Shown here: in pieces, positions 24,501 to 33,058 of the stretch | Numbering within the stretch: position 1 is the first letter of the stretch | Layout: every line of letters starts with the position of its first letter | Source of the DNA: Prinia subflava | Taxonomy: Eukaryota > Chordata > Aves > Passeriformes > Cisticolidae | Length of the DNA stretch: 64,000 bases | Assembly: GCF_021018805.1 (NCBI RefSeq) | Contig: NC_086254.1 | Location: forward strand, 3,955,001 to 4,019,000 | Direction of reading: 5' to 3' | Program-made: the position numbers and the translations under genes | Notes under the pieces: model-generated | Databases searched by the model: none | Seen by the model: only the letters and a program-made list of their open reading frames with translations | What the model was told of the DNA's origin: nothing

Positions 24501-26541
24501 AAACACAGGTAGGTGAGACTCAACAACTGTTAAACTTGAAACTCTCTCGAGTTGTATTCCTGGTATGTCACTTTTAAAACTGGAATAATTGGCAATAGTA
24601 TGTTAAATACAGTAGGAGGCACACAATGCATGGAAACTTAAAAACTAAAGATCCTGTCTGGACTGAATGTCACACAATCTACCACTCTGCTAGCAAGGAA
24701 CTGTCTGGCTTTTATTTTTCAGTGCTCCTCTTGGCTTACATGAAGGGAAATGCCAACCTGTGTCGTGCAATAGTGAGGGCTGGGGCTCGCCTGGGGGTTA
24801 ACAATAACCAAGGAGTCAATATCTTCAACTACCAAGTTGCTACAAAACAGCTTCTCTTTAGATTGCTGGGTAAGTACCAATTTCTGGCTTATGCTTCCAG
24901 GATACTTCAGAGGAAAGGACTCTGGACATTTGACTTAGATGACAGTAATTCCAGAGAGGCAGAACTTGTGAATTTTGTACTACTGTCAGTGCAGGGTAGA
25001 AATACAAGTTTTTCTGGTGATTAACTGAAAAGTTGTGCAATGCAGACTGTTAGATACTGCTTTTTCTGGAAGGATAGACATGGAAACTCTTGGCTGGTTG
25101 TGTAGTGCAGTGTAGCTTAAAGCACAGACACTGCTTTTTAACTGGTGCTGTACAGTTGCTGTGGACAATGTGATGGAGAGCAAGTTTAGATTATCTACAA
25201 ATGAGACTCCAGTTCCTGCAAGAGTAGTTAAATCCATTACACTGAATGCAGCCTAGAACTGGAAAAAGCCTTCAGGTTTAGTGTACTCAGGAGGTGTCTG
25301 AGCCCATTTTGCCTTCACATTTTTACCTCTTAACAGATATGCTGACAAAAGAACCTCCCTGGTGTGATGGCTCCAACTGCTATGAATGTGCTGCCAAATT
25401 CGGAGTCACGACAAGAAAACATCACTGGTAATATGAACCACCTTGCTGTGCTTACAGGGATGGATTCCTCCCCAAATGGAGCTGGGCTTGTTCCTTCTAG
25501 TAGTTCAGGAAACCTCCATGATAACAGAGGTGTATAACCACCAATCCAGCTGAAACTTTCCATCCTGCCTTAGATCAGACACTTGTAGCCTGACTGAAAT
25601 CATGTTTTAAGCAGTTGTGCATTTGATATTCAGATTGGTTGTAAATGAGAAATCATGTCCAAGTTCCAATAGTGAAACAGGATTTAAATACCCAGTTGTC
25701 AGAGAAGGAGTGTGAGGCACTTCACTCCACAGAGGACAATGATATATTTTATTAAGACAGTGAGTTAACAGAAGCTTCATGGTAAATATGGCAGTGGTTT
25801 ACCAGGACTTGGTGGCAAAGGTGCACTTGGTTATTTCCTGCATAGGGGATGTGGTCAGGGAGAGCCTCCTGTGGGGGCATGAGGCTCAGAGAGGGCAGCC
25901 ACGGGGGCTGTGGCTTACACAGGGAACAGGAGGGAGCACACTGCCACCACAGGGTTAGGATGACCTGCTCCAAAAGAGGTGGCAGATCTGGGCAGGTGTT
26001 GACAGCTCAGGTTTGGGATCCTGTTTGTGGTGTGGAAATGGCTGAAGATGAACACGAGCTGCTCTTGTGTAGATAGGAGTTGCCTTTTTTAAATAGTCTG
26101 AACTTGTACAAAACATGCTGGGTTGGAAGGGTGTTAAGCTGAGATTTTTCTTAGCTCATTGTGCTAGAGAAACTCCACGTGCTTGAGCTGAGGCAGTAGC
26201 AGGTGACTCACTAGTACAGAACCAGCATGTGCTGTTGGCATTAGTCAGTTATTCCATGACAAATATCAGGAGATACAAGACAATCATAGCCCTTTGATTG
26301 CTAGTGTCTATTTGATGATGCTGTCACTGATAAAGAATGTCAAACTGTAACATCCTGCTGTTCACTAGGAGGGAATTCACTTTTCTCCCACCCCTCTTCT
26401 GTCAACAGCCGACACTGTGGACGCCTGCTCTGCCATAAGTGCTCAACAAAGGAGATTCCTATCATAAAATTTGATCTGAACAAGCCAGTTCGAGTTTGCA
26501 ACATCTGCTTTGATGTCCTGACTCTGGGAGGAGTCTCCTAG
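3316..26541 (+). CDS. ANKFY1: ANKFY1 / Rabankyrin-5, 5'-truncated by the window edge (24 exons)
   Basis: Ankyrin repeat and FYVE domain protein 1, a Rab5 effector on early endosomes and macropinosomes that binds PI3P through its FYVE finger (known for the family). The coding exons are 3316-3508, 5022-5140, 7443-7578, 9005-9128, 10321-10470, 10963-11128, 13156-13360, 14087-14155, 14897-15096, 15520-15617, 15998-16223, 17146-17244, 17615-17768, 18675-18843, 20006-20124, 20462-20618, 21560-21760, 22993-23169, 23554-23701, 23966-24056, 24384-24508, 24723-24869, 25337-25427 and 26409-26541. They join in one unbroken frame of 3497 nt that ends in TAG. Adding three residues from the missing exon 1 gives about 1168 residues, against 1169 in human. 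Domain order is an N-terminal coiled coil (about 5-50), BTB (about 65-165), a BACK-like link, an ankyrin array (about 215-1090) and FYVE (about 1100-1165). All introns are GT-AG. There is no frameshift or premature stop, so the gene looks functional. Confidence 0.97.
5022..5140 (+). CDS. ANKFY1: ANKFY1 exon 3: BTB domain, first half
   Basis: Residues about 68-108. It contains the BTB signature DLKIKVGDRHISAHKFVLAA and the SWSLANL segment. The acceptor is ACCAG and the donor is CAG|GTCAGT. BTB folds mediate homodimerisation or partner binding. Confidence 0.95.
7443..7578 (+). CDS. ANKFY1: ANKFY1 exon 4: BTB domain, second half
   Basis: Residues about 108-153 (DADPEVTMAMLRWIYTDELE and onward). 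This is the C-terminal helical part of BTB, ending in LLRE and a split Arg codon. The acceptor is ACCAG at 7438-7442; the donor is AAG|GTGAGT. Confidence 0.95.
8459..8655 (-). mobile_element. CR1 LINE fragment in ANKFY1 intron 4
   Basis: Reading plus, CTGATTAGGCTGGAGAAGAC, then CCCTGCAGGGACGGGGACTC and CATATCCAACTC follow the reverse complement of an older avian CR1 3' region. Divergence is visible. Confidence 0.75.
9005..9128 (+). CDS. ANKFY1: ANKFY1 exon 5: BACK-like linker
   Basis: Residues about 153-194 (CEKGVMSLVNVRNCIRFYQT and onward to ASHW). This is the helical extension after BTB. Acceptor is GACAG; donor is TGG|GTGAGT, phase 0. Confidence 0.95.
10321..10470 (+). CDS. ANKFY1: ANKFY1 exon 6: linker into the ankyrin array
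   Basis: Residues about 195-244 (DDLRKEDFSSMSAQLLYKMF and onward). It ends in EREDVVFLYLIEMDSQ, which starts the first ankyrin repeat. Acceptor is CTCCTAG; donor is CAG|GTATGG. Confidence 0.95.
10963..11128 (+). CDS. ANKFY1: ANKFY1 exon 7: ankyrin repeats
   Basis: Residues about 245-300 (LPGKLNELDHNGDLALDLAL and onward). It carries the DHNGDLALDLA and RGWSLLHKAI repeat signatures. Acceptor is GTTGTAG; donor is GAG|GTGAGT, phase 1. Confidence 0.95.
13156..13360 (+). CDS. ANKFY1: ANKFY1 exon 8: ankyrin repeats
   Basis: Residues about 300-368 (GDKFAANFLIKNGARVNAAT and onward). It has the TPLHLVA and LLQAGANPNMQDSKGR ankyrin hallmarks. Acceptor is CAAAAG; donor is CAG|GTAAGT. Confidence 0.96.
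14087..14155 (+). CDS. ANKFY1: ANKFY1 exon 9: short ankyrin exon
   Basis: A 69-nt exon, residues about 368-391 (TPLHVSIVVRNEPVFSQLLQ and CK). Acceptor is TTACAG. Donor is CA|GTAAGT, which splits a Gln codon completed by the next exon's first A. The whole exon is a multiple of three, so skipping it would preserve the frame. Confidence 0.93.
14897..15096 (+). CDS. ANKFY1: ANKFY1 exon 10: ankyrin region with NPF motif
   Basis: Residues about 391-458 (LDLELKDHEGSTALWLAVQY and onward). It holds SVNPFEDAPVV, an Asn-Pro-Phe tripeptide of the type bound by EH domains; family literature reports an EHD1 interaction. Acceptor is TTTCAG; donor is CAG|GTAAAC, phase 1. Confidence 0.95.
15520..15617 (+). 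CDS. ANKFY1: ANKFY1 exon 11: ankyrin repeat
   Basis: Residues about 458-490 (NCLLQRAAGAGNEAASLFLA and onward to NKW). Acceptor is TTCTTTAG; donor is TGG|GTAAAA, phase 0. Confidence 0.95.
15998..16223 (+). CDS. ANKFY1: ANKFY1 exon 12: ankyrin repeats
   Basis: Residues about 491-566 (GETPLHTACRHGLANLTAEL and onward). A Gln/Pro/Ala-rich insert (QTAEAVPGQKDASAPPSAEN) lies between two repeats. Acceptor is ATTAAAG; donor is AAG|GTGAGT, phase 1. Confidence 0.95.
17146..17244 (+). CDS. ANKFY1: ANKFY1 exon 13: ankyrin repeat
   Basis: A 99-nt exon, residues about 566-599 (ANALHATNNLQIIPDFSLKD and onward). Phase 1 at both ends, so symmetrical. Acceptor is TCTTGTAG; donor is CAG|GTATGT. Confidence 0.95.
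17615..17768 (+). CDS. ANKFY1: ANKFY1 exon 14: ankyrin repeats
   Basis: Residues about 599-650 (MHTIAAQLLGSGASINDTMS and onward to ADINV). A perfect branch-point-like TACTAAC at 17591-17597 lies 18 bases before the TTCAG acceptor. Donor is CAG|GTAACA. Confidence 0.95.
18675..18843 (+). CDS. ANKFY1: ANKFY1 exon 15: ankyrin repeats
   Basis: Residues about 650-706 (TQDGETALQLAIQNQLPLVV and onward to IASTL). Acceptor is CTGCAG; donor is CTG|GTAGGA, phase 0. Confidence 0.95.
20006..20124 (+). CDS. ANKFY1: ANKFY1 exon 16: ankyrin repeat
   Basis: Residues about 707-746 (VRHGCDATCWGSGPSGCSQT and onward to ACFLIR). Acceptor is TTCCAG; donor is CAG|GTCAGA, splitting a Ser codon. Confidence 0.95.
20462..20618 (+). 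CDS. ANKFY1: ANKFY1 exon 17: ankyrin repeat with acidic insert
   Basis: Residues about 746-798. It encodes GCDVNSPRKPGPNGEGEEEA and then the TPLHLAACWG repeat. Acceptor is TTTTAG; donor is CAG|GTATGT, phase 0. Confidence 0.95.
21560..21760 (+). CDS. ANKFY1: ANKFY1 exon 18: ankyrin repeats
   Basis: Residues about 799-865 (DAEGRTPIHVAISNQHNVII and onward to PGAAEQ). Acceptor is TTCTAG; donor is CAG|GTAAGC. A 201-nt phase-0 exon that is symmetrical. Confidence 0.96.
22393..22554 (+). mobile_element. CR1 LINE 3' end in ANKFY1 intron 18
   Basis: It starts GGTTGCCCAGAGCAGCTGTG, passes GGTTGGATGGGGCTTGGAGC, and ends CCATTCTGTGGTTCTGTGG, the CR1 3' terminus with two copies of its 8-base tail. It is the best-preserved CR1 copy in the window. 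Confidence 0.92.
22993..23169 (+). CDS. ANKFY1: ANKFY1 exon 19: ankyrin repeats, unusually GC-rich
   Basis: Residues about 866-924 (VDNKGRNFLHVAVQGSDIES and onward to VRNL). By eye nearly every third codon position is G or C and CpG is frequent, in sharp contrast with exons on either side. The protein is fully conserved in character. Acceptor is GCCAG; donor is CTG|GTGAGC. Confidence 0.96.
23554..23701 (+). CDS. ANKFY1: ANKFY1 exon 20: ankyrin repeats
   Basis: Residues about 925-974 (LLAGAQVNELTKHRQTALHL and onward to DENGNN). Acceptor is CTGCCAG; donor is ATG|GTAAAC, phase 1. Confidence 0.95.
23966..24056 (+). CDS. ANKFY1: ANKFY1 exon 21: ankyrin repeat
   Basis: Residues about 974-1004 (ALHLAVMHGRLNNIRVLLTE and onward). 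A strong T-rich tract precedes GTTCAG. Donor is CAG|GTAATG. Confidence 0.95.
24384..24508 (+). CDS. ANKFY1: ANKFY1 exon 22: ankyrin repeat
   Basis: Residues about 1004-1046 (GQSPMHILGQYGKDNAAAIC and onward). Acceptor is CCCCAG; donor is CAG|GTAGGT, phase 1. Confidence 0.95.
24723..24869 (+). CDS. ANKFY1: ANKFY1 exon 23: last ankyrin repeat
   Basis: Residues about 1046-1095 (VLLLAYMKGNANLCRAIVRA and onward to LFRLL). A 147-nt phase-1 symmetrical exon. Acceptor is TTTCAG; donor is CTGG|GTAAGT. Confidence 0.95.
25337..25427 (+). CDS. ANKFY1: ANKFY1 exon 24: FYVE finger, first half
   Basis: Residues about 1095-1125. It contains the FYVE WxxD element (WCDG), the first zinc-ligand cysteine pair (CYEC) and the start of the basic RKHHC motif that contacts PI3P. 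The intron interrupts the motif's Cys codon. Acceptor is TAACAG; donor is CTG|GTAATA. Confidence 0.96.
26409..26541 (+). CDS. ANKFY1: ANKFY1 exon 25: FYVE finger, second half, and stop
   Basis: Residues about 1125-1168. It completes RKHHCRHCG, then CHKC, the RVC motif and the last CNIC ligand pair, and ends FDVLTLGGVS-stop (TAG 26539-26541). All expected zinc ligands are present. Acceptor is CAACAG. Confidence 0.97.
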
Positions 26542-27372
26542 TGTGCTGTGGAAGTAAAGGGATTCCCAGTCAGTGCTCCTGACAGCAGCTCTGCTTACAA
26601 GCCCTCTGGATAGGGAAGAGGAGGCCTATACACGTCTTCTGCAATAGACTGAACTAATTAAGGACCCTGTTATGATATACTCTGGTATAAATGATTTTGT
26701 ATGACTGTAAATGTATCAGGCTGCGATAGACTTCACTAGGAATCGGAGTGGATTGTGGAAACCAAGTGACAAAAGGATTTAGACCCTCTTCTAGTTGCAG
26801 TGGGGTGTGGAAGCTGAATTTTGTACTGATTGGATCGGCATAAAACAGGTCTGTCCTCATCATGGTGCTTTGCACTGAGCAACTCTATTGAGTCCTGTGG
26901 CTTTCAGGCTGCTTAGTAGAGATGGTATTAAGTTTCAGGGTAACCAGGTATCTTCCTTTGCTTTGTCTTAAACGTTCCCCTCCTCTAGAGAAGACTTTTT
27001 GTGAAGTTAAACTGAGCTGTTGCAACCACTGTTCAAGAAACTCTTCAGACCTGGGGGTAGTTCTGAGTATAGCTCAAGAATCGTGGCCTTACAACAGAAA
27101 GCTTTACATCTGATGCAAAGCAGTCAGAATTGCAGATCCACATCTTGATACCTCCTCAGCAAATGATTCGTTAGCTTTAGCATGTTCAAGAGAAGTGCAA
27201 GATTGTTTTAGGAAATGCTCTTGCCTGCTGGAACTGTCGGTCTTTGTTGCACTTTCATATTTACCTTGCTGGTCCTTCCAGTTCACTTGTACAAATGACC
27301 ATGAGTTTGCTGAAAGGCCTGAGCGTGTGCTAAAGGAGAAACACTAAAACTGGTGAAGTCTAACAGTACAGC

Positions 27373-27378
27373 AATAAA
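27373..27378 (+). terminator. ANKFY1: AATAAA poly(A) signal, proximal ANKFY1 candidate
   Basis: First canonical hexamer after the ANKFY1 stop, about 830 bases downstream. Cleavage would fall 10-30 bases later. Confidence 0.45.
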
Positions 27379-30060
27379 TGCTGAAGTGCATTAGGAGTCC
27401 CAGGAGGGAGAGTAACACTGTCCTGGGGCTCGGGGGGCCTGGTGACTGCTGGGGGAGAGTCAGTGACCCTGCCGAGTGTGGAACGTGCTGCACCTCCAGA
27501 CACTGAGCTTGGGGCCATTTCCAGCAGCATTGCTGCTGAGTGGAGTGTGCATGGAGCCTTCCTGTGAGGAGCGAGTGCAGTATTTTAATCTAGGCTGGTT
27601 GTACTCTCTTAAACATGCTGAATCTGTGCAAACCTACCACCACATTGTCTGGGTAAACAGGAAGGCACTTGACTGCTAGACCAGCTTGTGATTTGGTGGG
27701 CAAAGGCTTCAGTTAGAAAAAATGGGTACTTAAGCAAAACTACATGCCATGTTAAGGCTGTTTTTATTTCAAGAGATAAAGCTAGCATAGATTCAATTCA
27801 GCATTCCTCATCAATACTCCATGAACTGGTGTGCATTTTTTAATGACTGTTATCTCCAGTGACCAGTATGGACAGGGGATGATGTGTTGCCCTGTTTGGA
27901 GCAGTGACTTGTTCTTAAAGAGTCAGATGAGATGATGAACTGCTGTTGTTCCAGGAGACTGGCTCAATTTTTCTCCAGCTTGTACAGGGAGAGGAAAGGA
28001 GAGGGTGTAATTGCTGACATTTGTATGATGAATTTCACATCAAGTCTCACTTGATCTGCACTTTGATTTTCCAATATGCATATATTGTAACTGGAATCAC
28101 CCCTGCACCCCTAGGGAAGAACAATGGATGACAATACAAACTTGCCTCACTGTTTGATGTCTGCTGCTGTCATGTCCCAACAGATGCTCTGAGTAACACA
28201 GCTGGTCTCTAACACAGTTACTAATGCAAATGGTGCATCTCTGGCATAATATTGGAGGTGAATGAGGGAAAATAGTGGTGTCAGTAATGTTAGCTACAGT
28301 AATTGATGGTGTCAGGTAATCACAATCTACAGTTCGGGGGGTTTTGAAAGAGATGTTGGAAAACATCATACTTCTGATATTTCAGCTGTCACTGGCTGCA
28401 GATCTCTAGCACTGAAAGATAACCATGGAGAGAAAGTGCATTTGGTGAAAGAAGTCTTGGCTGTAGTCCCATGATAACACGTTTTCCTTCTTGGTTTGGA
28501 GCTGAAGTGATGTGGAGGGGTGAGAGTGTGCTCAGAATGCTGAAAGTGCAGAGGAGGGGTTGTTCAAGGTCACATCCTATGGGCTTCATCCTCACTGGAA
28601 AACTGCACAGCATGTAATTGCCAAAGCATTGAAACATCACTTTTCAGTGGCTTCTCTGATGTAAGGGCAAGGGAACAGGGAGCTCAGCTCTAACAGATCA
28701 AACAAACTTTTTAATGATGGAAAATGTGGATCTGGTGAAAATTCAGTTTAATTGAATGGCAAGCTAAGGCTGGGTAGTTACTCTTCTAAAAAACAGGATA
28801 TTGATTATAACTGTAAAACCCTGGGAAAGATCTGGGAAACCACCTGTAGTGCTCCTGGTTTGCTGTTTACAGCCAGTGCTGCCCCAGCTTAGTTACTGAG
28901 TTCTGAAAGGAAAGATAAGGTTATTGTTAAATATACAGCCTGAGGTGTCCATTAAATTTAAAGCAACTCAATTCAGTAAATTTGATCCTTTTGAAGTGCC
29001 TTTGACACAGTTTCCTTCCAGCCAACTCTAAATAGCTTTCTGCCAGAGCTAAAGGGGAAAAGCTCACAACTTGAACCAAAACCCAAGTTAGTTCTTTCCT
29101 AGTTCAGCTGAGGAGTTGACCCCACCAGACCAGTGGTGGGACTCAATCCCTCACACACTCTGCCTAGTGTTGGTCTGAACTCTCAGACCACTGAGATTTT
29201 TTGGGGAGTTTTGCTGGCAATGCTCCACTACAGGGTACAAATGTGAATGAGGCACTTGGTAATGTAGTGGTGGTCAACACATTTCTAACTCTAAACAACT
29301 GCTCTTCCCTTTTTGTAGCATAACACAGTTTTACCAAACCCCCCACTCCTCTTACCCCTACTTTTAGTGGTGTCTGTTAACTCGAGACTCAAGTCTGCCA
29401 AGCATTGAACAAAAGCTTAGATGGAAGATGAGTGTGTCCCTGGAGGTGCTGCTGTCCCTCGAGGCTTCAGGCACTTGAGCAGGGCTGCTTGGGAAGCTGA
29501 GAGGTTCCTGCTGTAGCTCTTTGTTCTGAGACTGGATTCCTTTTGACTGCAGTCATTCAGCACTCTTACACAAGCACTAACGTGGTCTGGCTGAAATTTC
29601 TGTCTGTGAAAGATGCAGTCACTGTTTCACACCGCTGAGTGGAGTGAGAACATTGCTGTTGAAGGTACTAACAGAGCAGGGGAAGTTGCTGGCTAAAAGC
29701 TGACATGCCTTAATGACTTCCCATGCTGGAGATAACACAGCTTGTCCAAGTGCTCACGTAGTGCTGATAAACTAACAGGTAACAGTATGGGAGGCCAAGG
29801 CTGGATCCTTTTGTAGATCAAATGTTAACAGCAAGTCCTTTTTTCTGTAACCAGCAGAGGTGGTCACTGCAACAAACTCGTCTCTAGAAAAATCAAAGCG
29901 TGTATGAGTGACAGAAATAACTGAACCTTCTAATACCCTCTGTGAAATAGAAAAGGAAGTCTTAGAACAATGGCATTTTATCTGCAATGTTTGTCTGGAG
30001 TCGTTGTAAAAATGTATTTTTCCAATATGCATTACTTTGTTGTGTAATGATTCTACTTGT

Positions 30061-30066
30061 AATAAA
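30061..30066 (+). terminator. ANKFY1: AATAAA poly(A) signal, distal ANKFY1 candidate
   Basis: Canonical hexamer about 3.5 kb after the stop. Confidence 0.45.
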
Positions 30067-30329
30067 ATGCAGAACTAGATGATGCATCGTGAGGTGAAAC
30101 CTTGCTAAGGAAGTATCTGCTCCTGTAGAGACAGCTGCCCCTCTGCAAGCTCATCCTCACAAACCACGGAGAAACACAGGGATACAACATCCAATCGGGC
30201 ATAACAACTTTATTCTTTGTTCTGAAATTAGTCCAGGTATTCATTTTCATGTTGTGGAACTGCTCCAACTGTTCTTTTGGCTGTCCAGGTCTGCTGTTCC
30301 AGTTTGTACCGTGTAGTCATCTCGAATGC

Positions 30330-30545
30330 CTTATTTTAGACTCACCTATGATCAGTGTTGGGAAAGAACCCCGCGGGCAGAGCGGGTTCATGGAGTTCAT
30401 CAGTTCCAGTTGCGAACGCTTGGTGCCCTCAGTGTGCGCTGGAGGCAGCCCAGCCCCCGGGAGAGCAGGGAACTGCTGCAGCTTCACTTCAGGAAAAGGA
30501 AAACTTCAGTGCAATAGCAAACCCGGACACCACTTCTGGGGAGAT
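30330..30545. other. Small GC/CpG-elevated island between convergent genes
   Basis: Local rise in CpG (for example CCCCGCGGGCAGAGCGGG) within otherwise ordinary sequence. Minus-strand reading shows a donor-like CATAG|GTGAGTC at about 30347-30341. No protein is recognised. Confidence 0.35.
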
Positions 30546-30561
30546 TGTGATGCATTAGTCT

Positions 30562-30573
30562 TTTATTAATAAA
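30562..30573. terminator. Palindromic two-strand poly(A) signal TTTATTAATAAA
   Basis: A perfect 12-base palindrome that reads AATAAA on both strands. It lies between the convergent genes ANKFY1 and CYB5D2 and could serve either transcript. Its use is inferred from position only. Confidence 0.45.
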
Positions 30574-30600
30574 ACTGACTGAAGTACAGATGAATGGTGA

Positions 30601-32847
30601 GCTTTATTAGAGCACTGTCTGTGGTGACTTGAGCCCTCTGCAGCTCTCACTGCTTTCTATCGCTGTTTTTCACCCTCTCCACCATGGGAGAATCCAGCTG
30701 AGCTGCTGAATTGGAGTTACAATAGTGACAGTCTGGGGGCACTTCAGGTCACTGAGGGTGTCTCCCTGTTTGCTATAATAGATGACTTATTCTAGAGCAA
30801 GACAAACTTTCCCCCCAGTGTTTCCAAACCCTAAACTGAGGAATAAGCTGTGAACTTGGTTTACAACCAATAACCTAAACCTACACCTTCCTGCCCTGCC
30901 TTTTTGCAGCAGTTTATTTGATTTTGGTGAAGCTCTTGCAATCAAAACCATTCCCTCAGCACTATTTGCACAGAGATTGTGTGACAGCAAGATGAAACTT
31001 GCTTAGGTCAAGCTGGTCCACCTTCACTGGGACTGGTTTGCCCTCACAAACTACATCTTACAGCATTTCATAGTCTGGAATTTGCTGCAACTTGTAAATA
31101 GCTTTAAAAAGCTCTTTTAAAGGCACTTGCCAATCATTTGGGGGGATGGTTTCACTACTTTAACTGCAATTTCTTTTTAAAGTGGTGGTGTTTTTTTAAA
31201 TGTGGCACAGACCAAAGCAGTGGAGGCAGTGCAGTGCTGCTTTGCAGCTCTTTCCTGCACCTTTCCCAGAGCTCGATCTTCAGCACTGTGTGAGCTGAGG
31301 TGCTCACTCCACCCCAAAGCTGGCTCAGGCCAGGGCTGAGGTTTGGTTCTGCCACATCCTGCTGCCCTGGCAGGGACAGGAGCTGGCACAGCAGGGCAGT
31401 GCATGGAAGAGCTGCTCTTCAGGGTGACGATGGGTAAAAACCCCAAATAAAACCACAACCCCCATGCCCCTCCACTGGTACAAGCAGGGGCATGTTCAAG
31501 TTGCTGTGTGGCTTCCCTGGCCCTGCAGCATCCTCTGAGCTTTTATCAGTGAGAAGCACTGTGATGTGTAAAGGGAGTAAATTTGCTCATTAACTAATTA
31601 ATCACTTAGATTTTGGGCCTCTCTTTAGAGGTGGTAATAGCTAAAAAACAGTTTATAAACACTTCCCAGCTGCTTATGCATAGGTGGCAGCTGCCTTAAG
31701 GGAAGAACTGAGCACAGCTCAGCAGGGACCTGCGCCACCACTGCACCCTGACCTGTGTGTCTCTCCCAAAGCTCAGCTCCACCAAAACTGAGTTTAACAG
31801 CAGATCCCATTAAAACCAGCAGCTGCTTCCATGCAGCTTGAGCTTTGCAGTGCCTGAACCCTTGCAGGTATTCCTGCCTCCCTTTTAGCCCCAGCAATGG
31901 CAATAACCTGCCCTGCATTTCTGGGGTCACCCATTGCTGAATTCTGGCAGCTGTGAGACAGTAAGGGTGGAATTCAAGTGTGCTGGGTGTTGTAAGGGCA
32001 CATCCAGCTCAGGCTGCAGTCTGACAGGCACAGAGCAGATGGGAAGAAAGTCTCATACCAGAATGGAAACAGGAGGCAGATTACAGTTTGTTGCCACCCA
32101 GGCAACAAAAAGCTATTTAAAACTACTCATTCCTGATCAGAACAGTCTGAATGTGGTGAATCACAGACCAAGAGGGTGAGGTTAATATCAGACAATCCTC
32201 ATAGGTGGCTTCAATAACTTGGCACAGTATCTAATGCAAACACTGGGTGAGGAAATACAGCTCTGGCCTTTGTCTTCTCCAAGAATTTGATAAAGCTTGT
32301 GTGTAACTCTGTGAGTTCCTAAATACCGTGGACCTTAATTGCAGAAGAAATTCAGGGTTCTCCCTGCTCCCTTTAAACTCCTTGGAGTGAGCCAGGTGCC
32401 TGGGAGGAGCCCCAGCAGTGCCCTGCAGCAGGAGCTGTGCCCAGCTGTGGGCAGTGATGCTGCAGCAGTTCCTGTGCTCAGCACTGACCTCGCTGCCTTA
32501 AACCACAGCGTGCTGTCCCCCTGCCGTGCACACAAACATCCATTTCCTGACTGCACAAGAGAGCAGCTCTAAAACACAACCCAGACTCTGCATCTTACAC
32601 TTGTTCCCAGGTGCAAAAATATTTCCCATAGAAATAAAGCAAGCATCCTGTTGATTTTTCAGCCACTAACCTGGCTGAAGTGTTTCCTCCTCCTCTCAAC
32701 TCCGTATGTTAAAAAGCATCACAAAGAACACGAGGTTGTTATCGGTGCCTTTGCACGGCCAGGTGGAGGGGGTGGAGCTGGAGCTGCCCACCCAAAGCAG
32801 AACGTTTCAGTGCAGGGCTCCCCCTGCCCTGGGGGCAGCACCCGCGC
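30601..32847 (-). other. Convergent interval; probable CYB5D2 3' UTR
   Basis: I see no coding exon or confidently assigned repeat here. Given the minus-strand poly(A) signals at 30.2-30.9 kb, most of it may be CYB5D2 3' UTR. GC content rises in patches (around 31.2-31.4 and 32.4-32.5 kb). Confidence 0.4.
30913..30918 (-). terminator. CYB5D2: Minus-strand AATAAA, candidate CYB5D2 poly(A) signal
   Basis: Plus-strand TTTATT. By scanning, it is the nearest canonical signal downstream of the CYB5D2 stop and would give a 3' UTR of about 1.9 kb. Further candidates lie at 30603-30608, 30562-30567 and 30209-30214. Confidence 0.4.
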
Positions 32848-33058
32848 TCAGCCCGTGAGGAGCACACACTGCTCGGCCAGGGGAGGGCAGCCCTCGTACG
32901 GCTGCAGGTGGGGGTTGTCCAGGTCGCCGGTGTCGCTGGAGGAGTGTGGCTGTCCCCAGGGCGGGCCCGAGCTCCTCACACACACGCAGCGGCTGCCCCG
33001 CGAGCCGGGGCTGAACAGCTTCCGAGGGACCCCGGCCCAGGCTCTGTGCACTCCCCCG
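32848..33058 (-). CDS. CYB5D2: CYB5D2 exon 4 and stop
   Basis: Residues about 184-253. It starts in SGG after CCCTAG and contains [10 protein letters not shown], the [10 protein letters not shown] element and the terminal GCPPLAEQC stretch, ending TGA (complement of 32848-32850). Confidence 0.95.

Larger units (their letters stand above)
26542..30600 (+). other. ANKFY1: ANKFY1 3' UTR and downstream, end uncertain
   Basis: No coding exon is recognised after the ANKFY1 stop. Canonical AATAAA signals on the plus strand lie at 27373-27378, 30061-30066 and 30568-30573, with a variant ATTAAA at 28951-28956. The UTR could therefore be about 0.85, 3.5 or 4.0 kb long; the sequence alone cannot say which is used. 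Confidence 0.6.
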
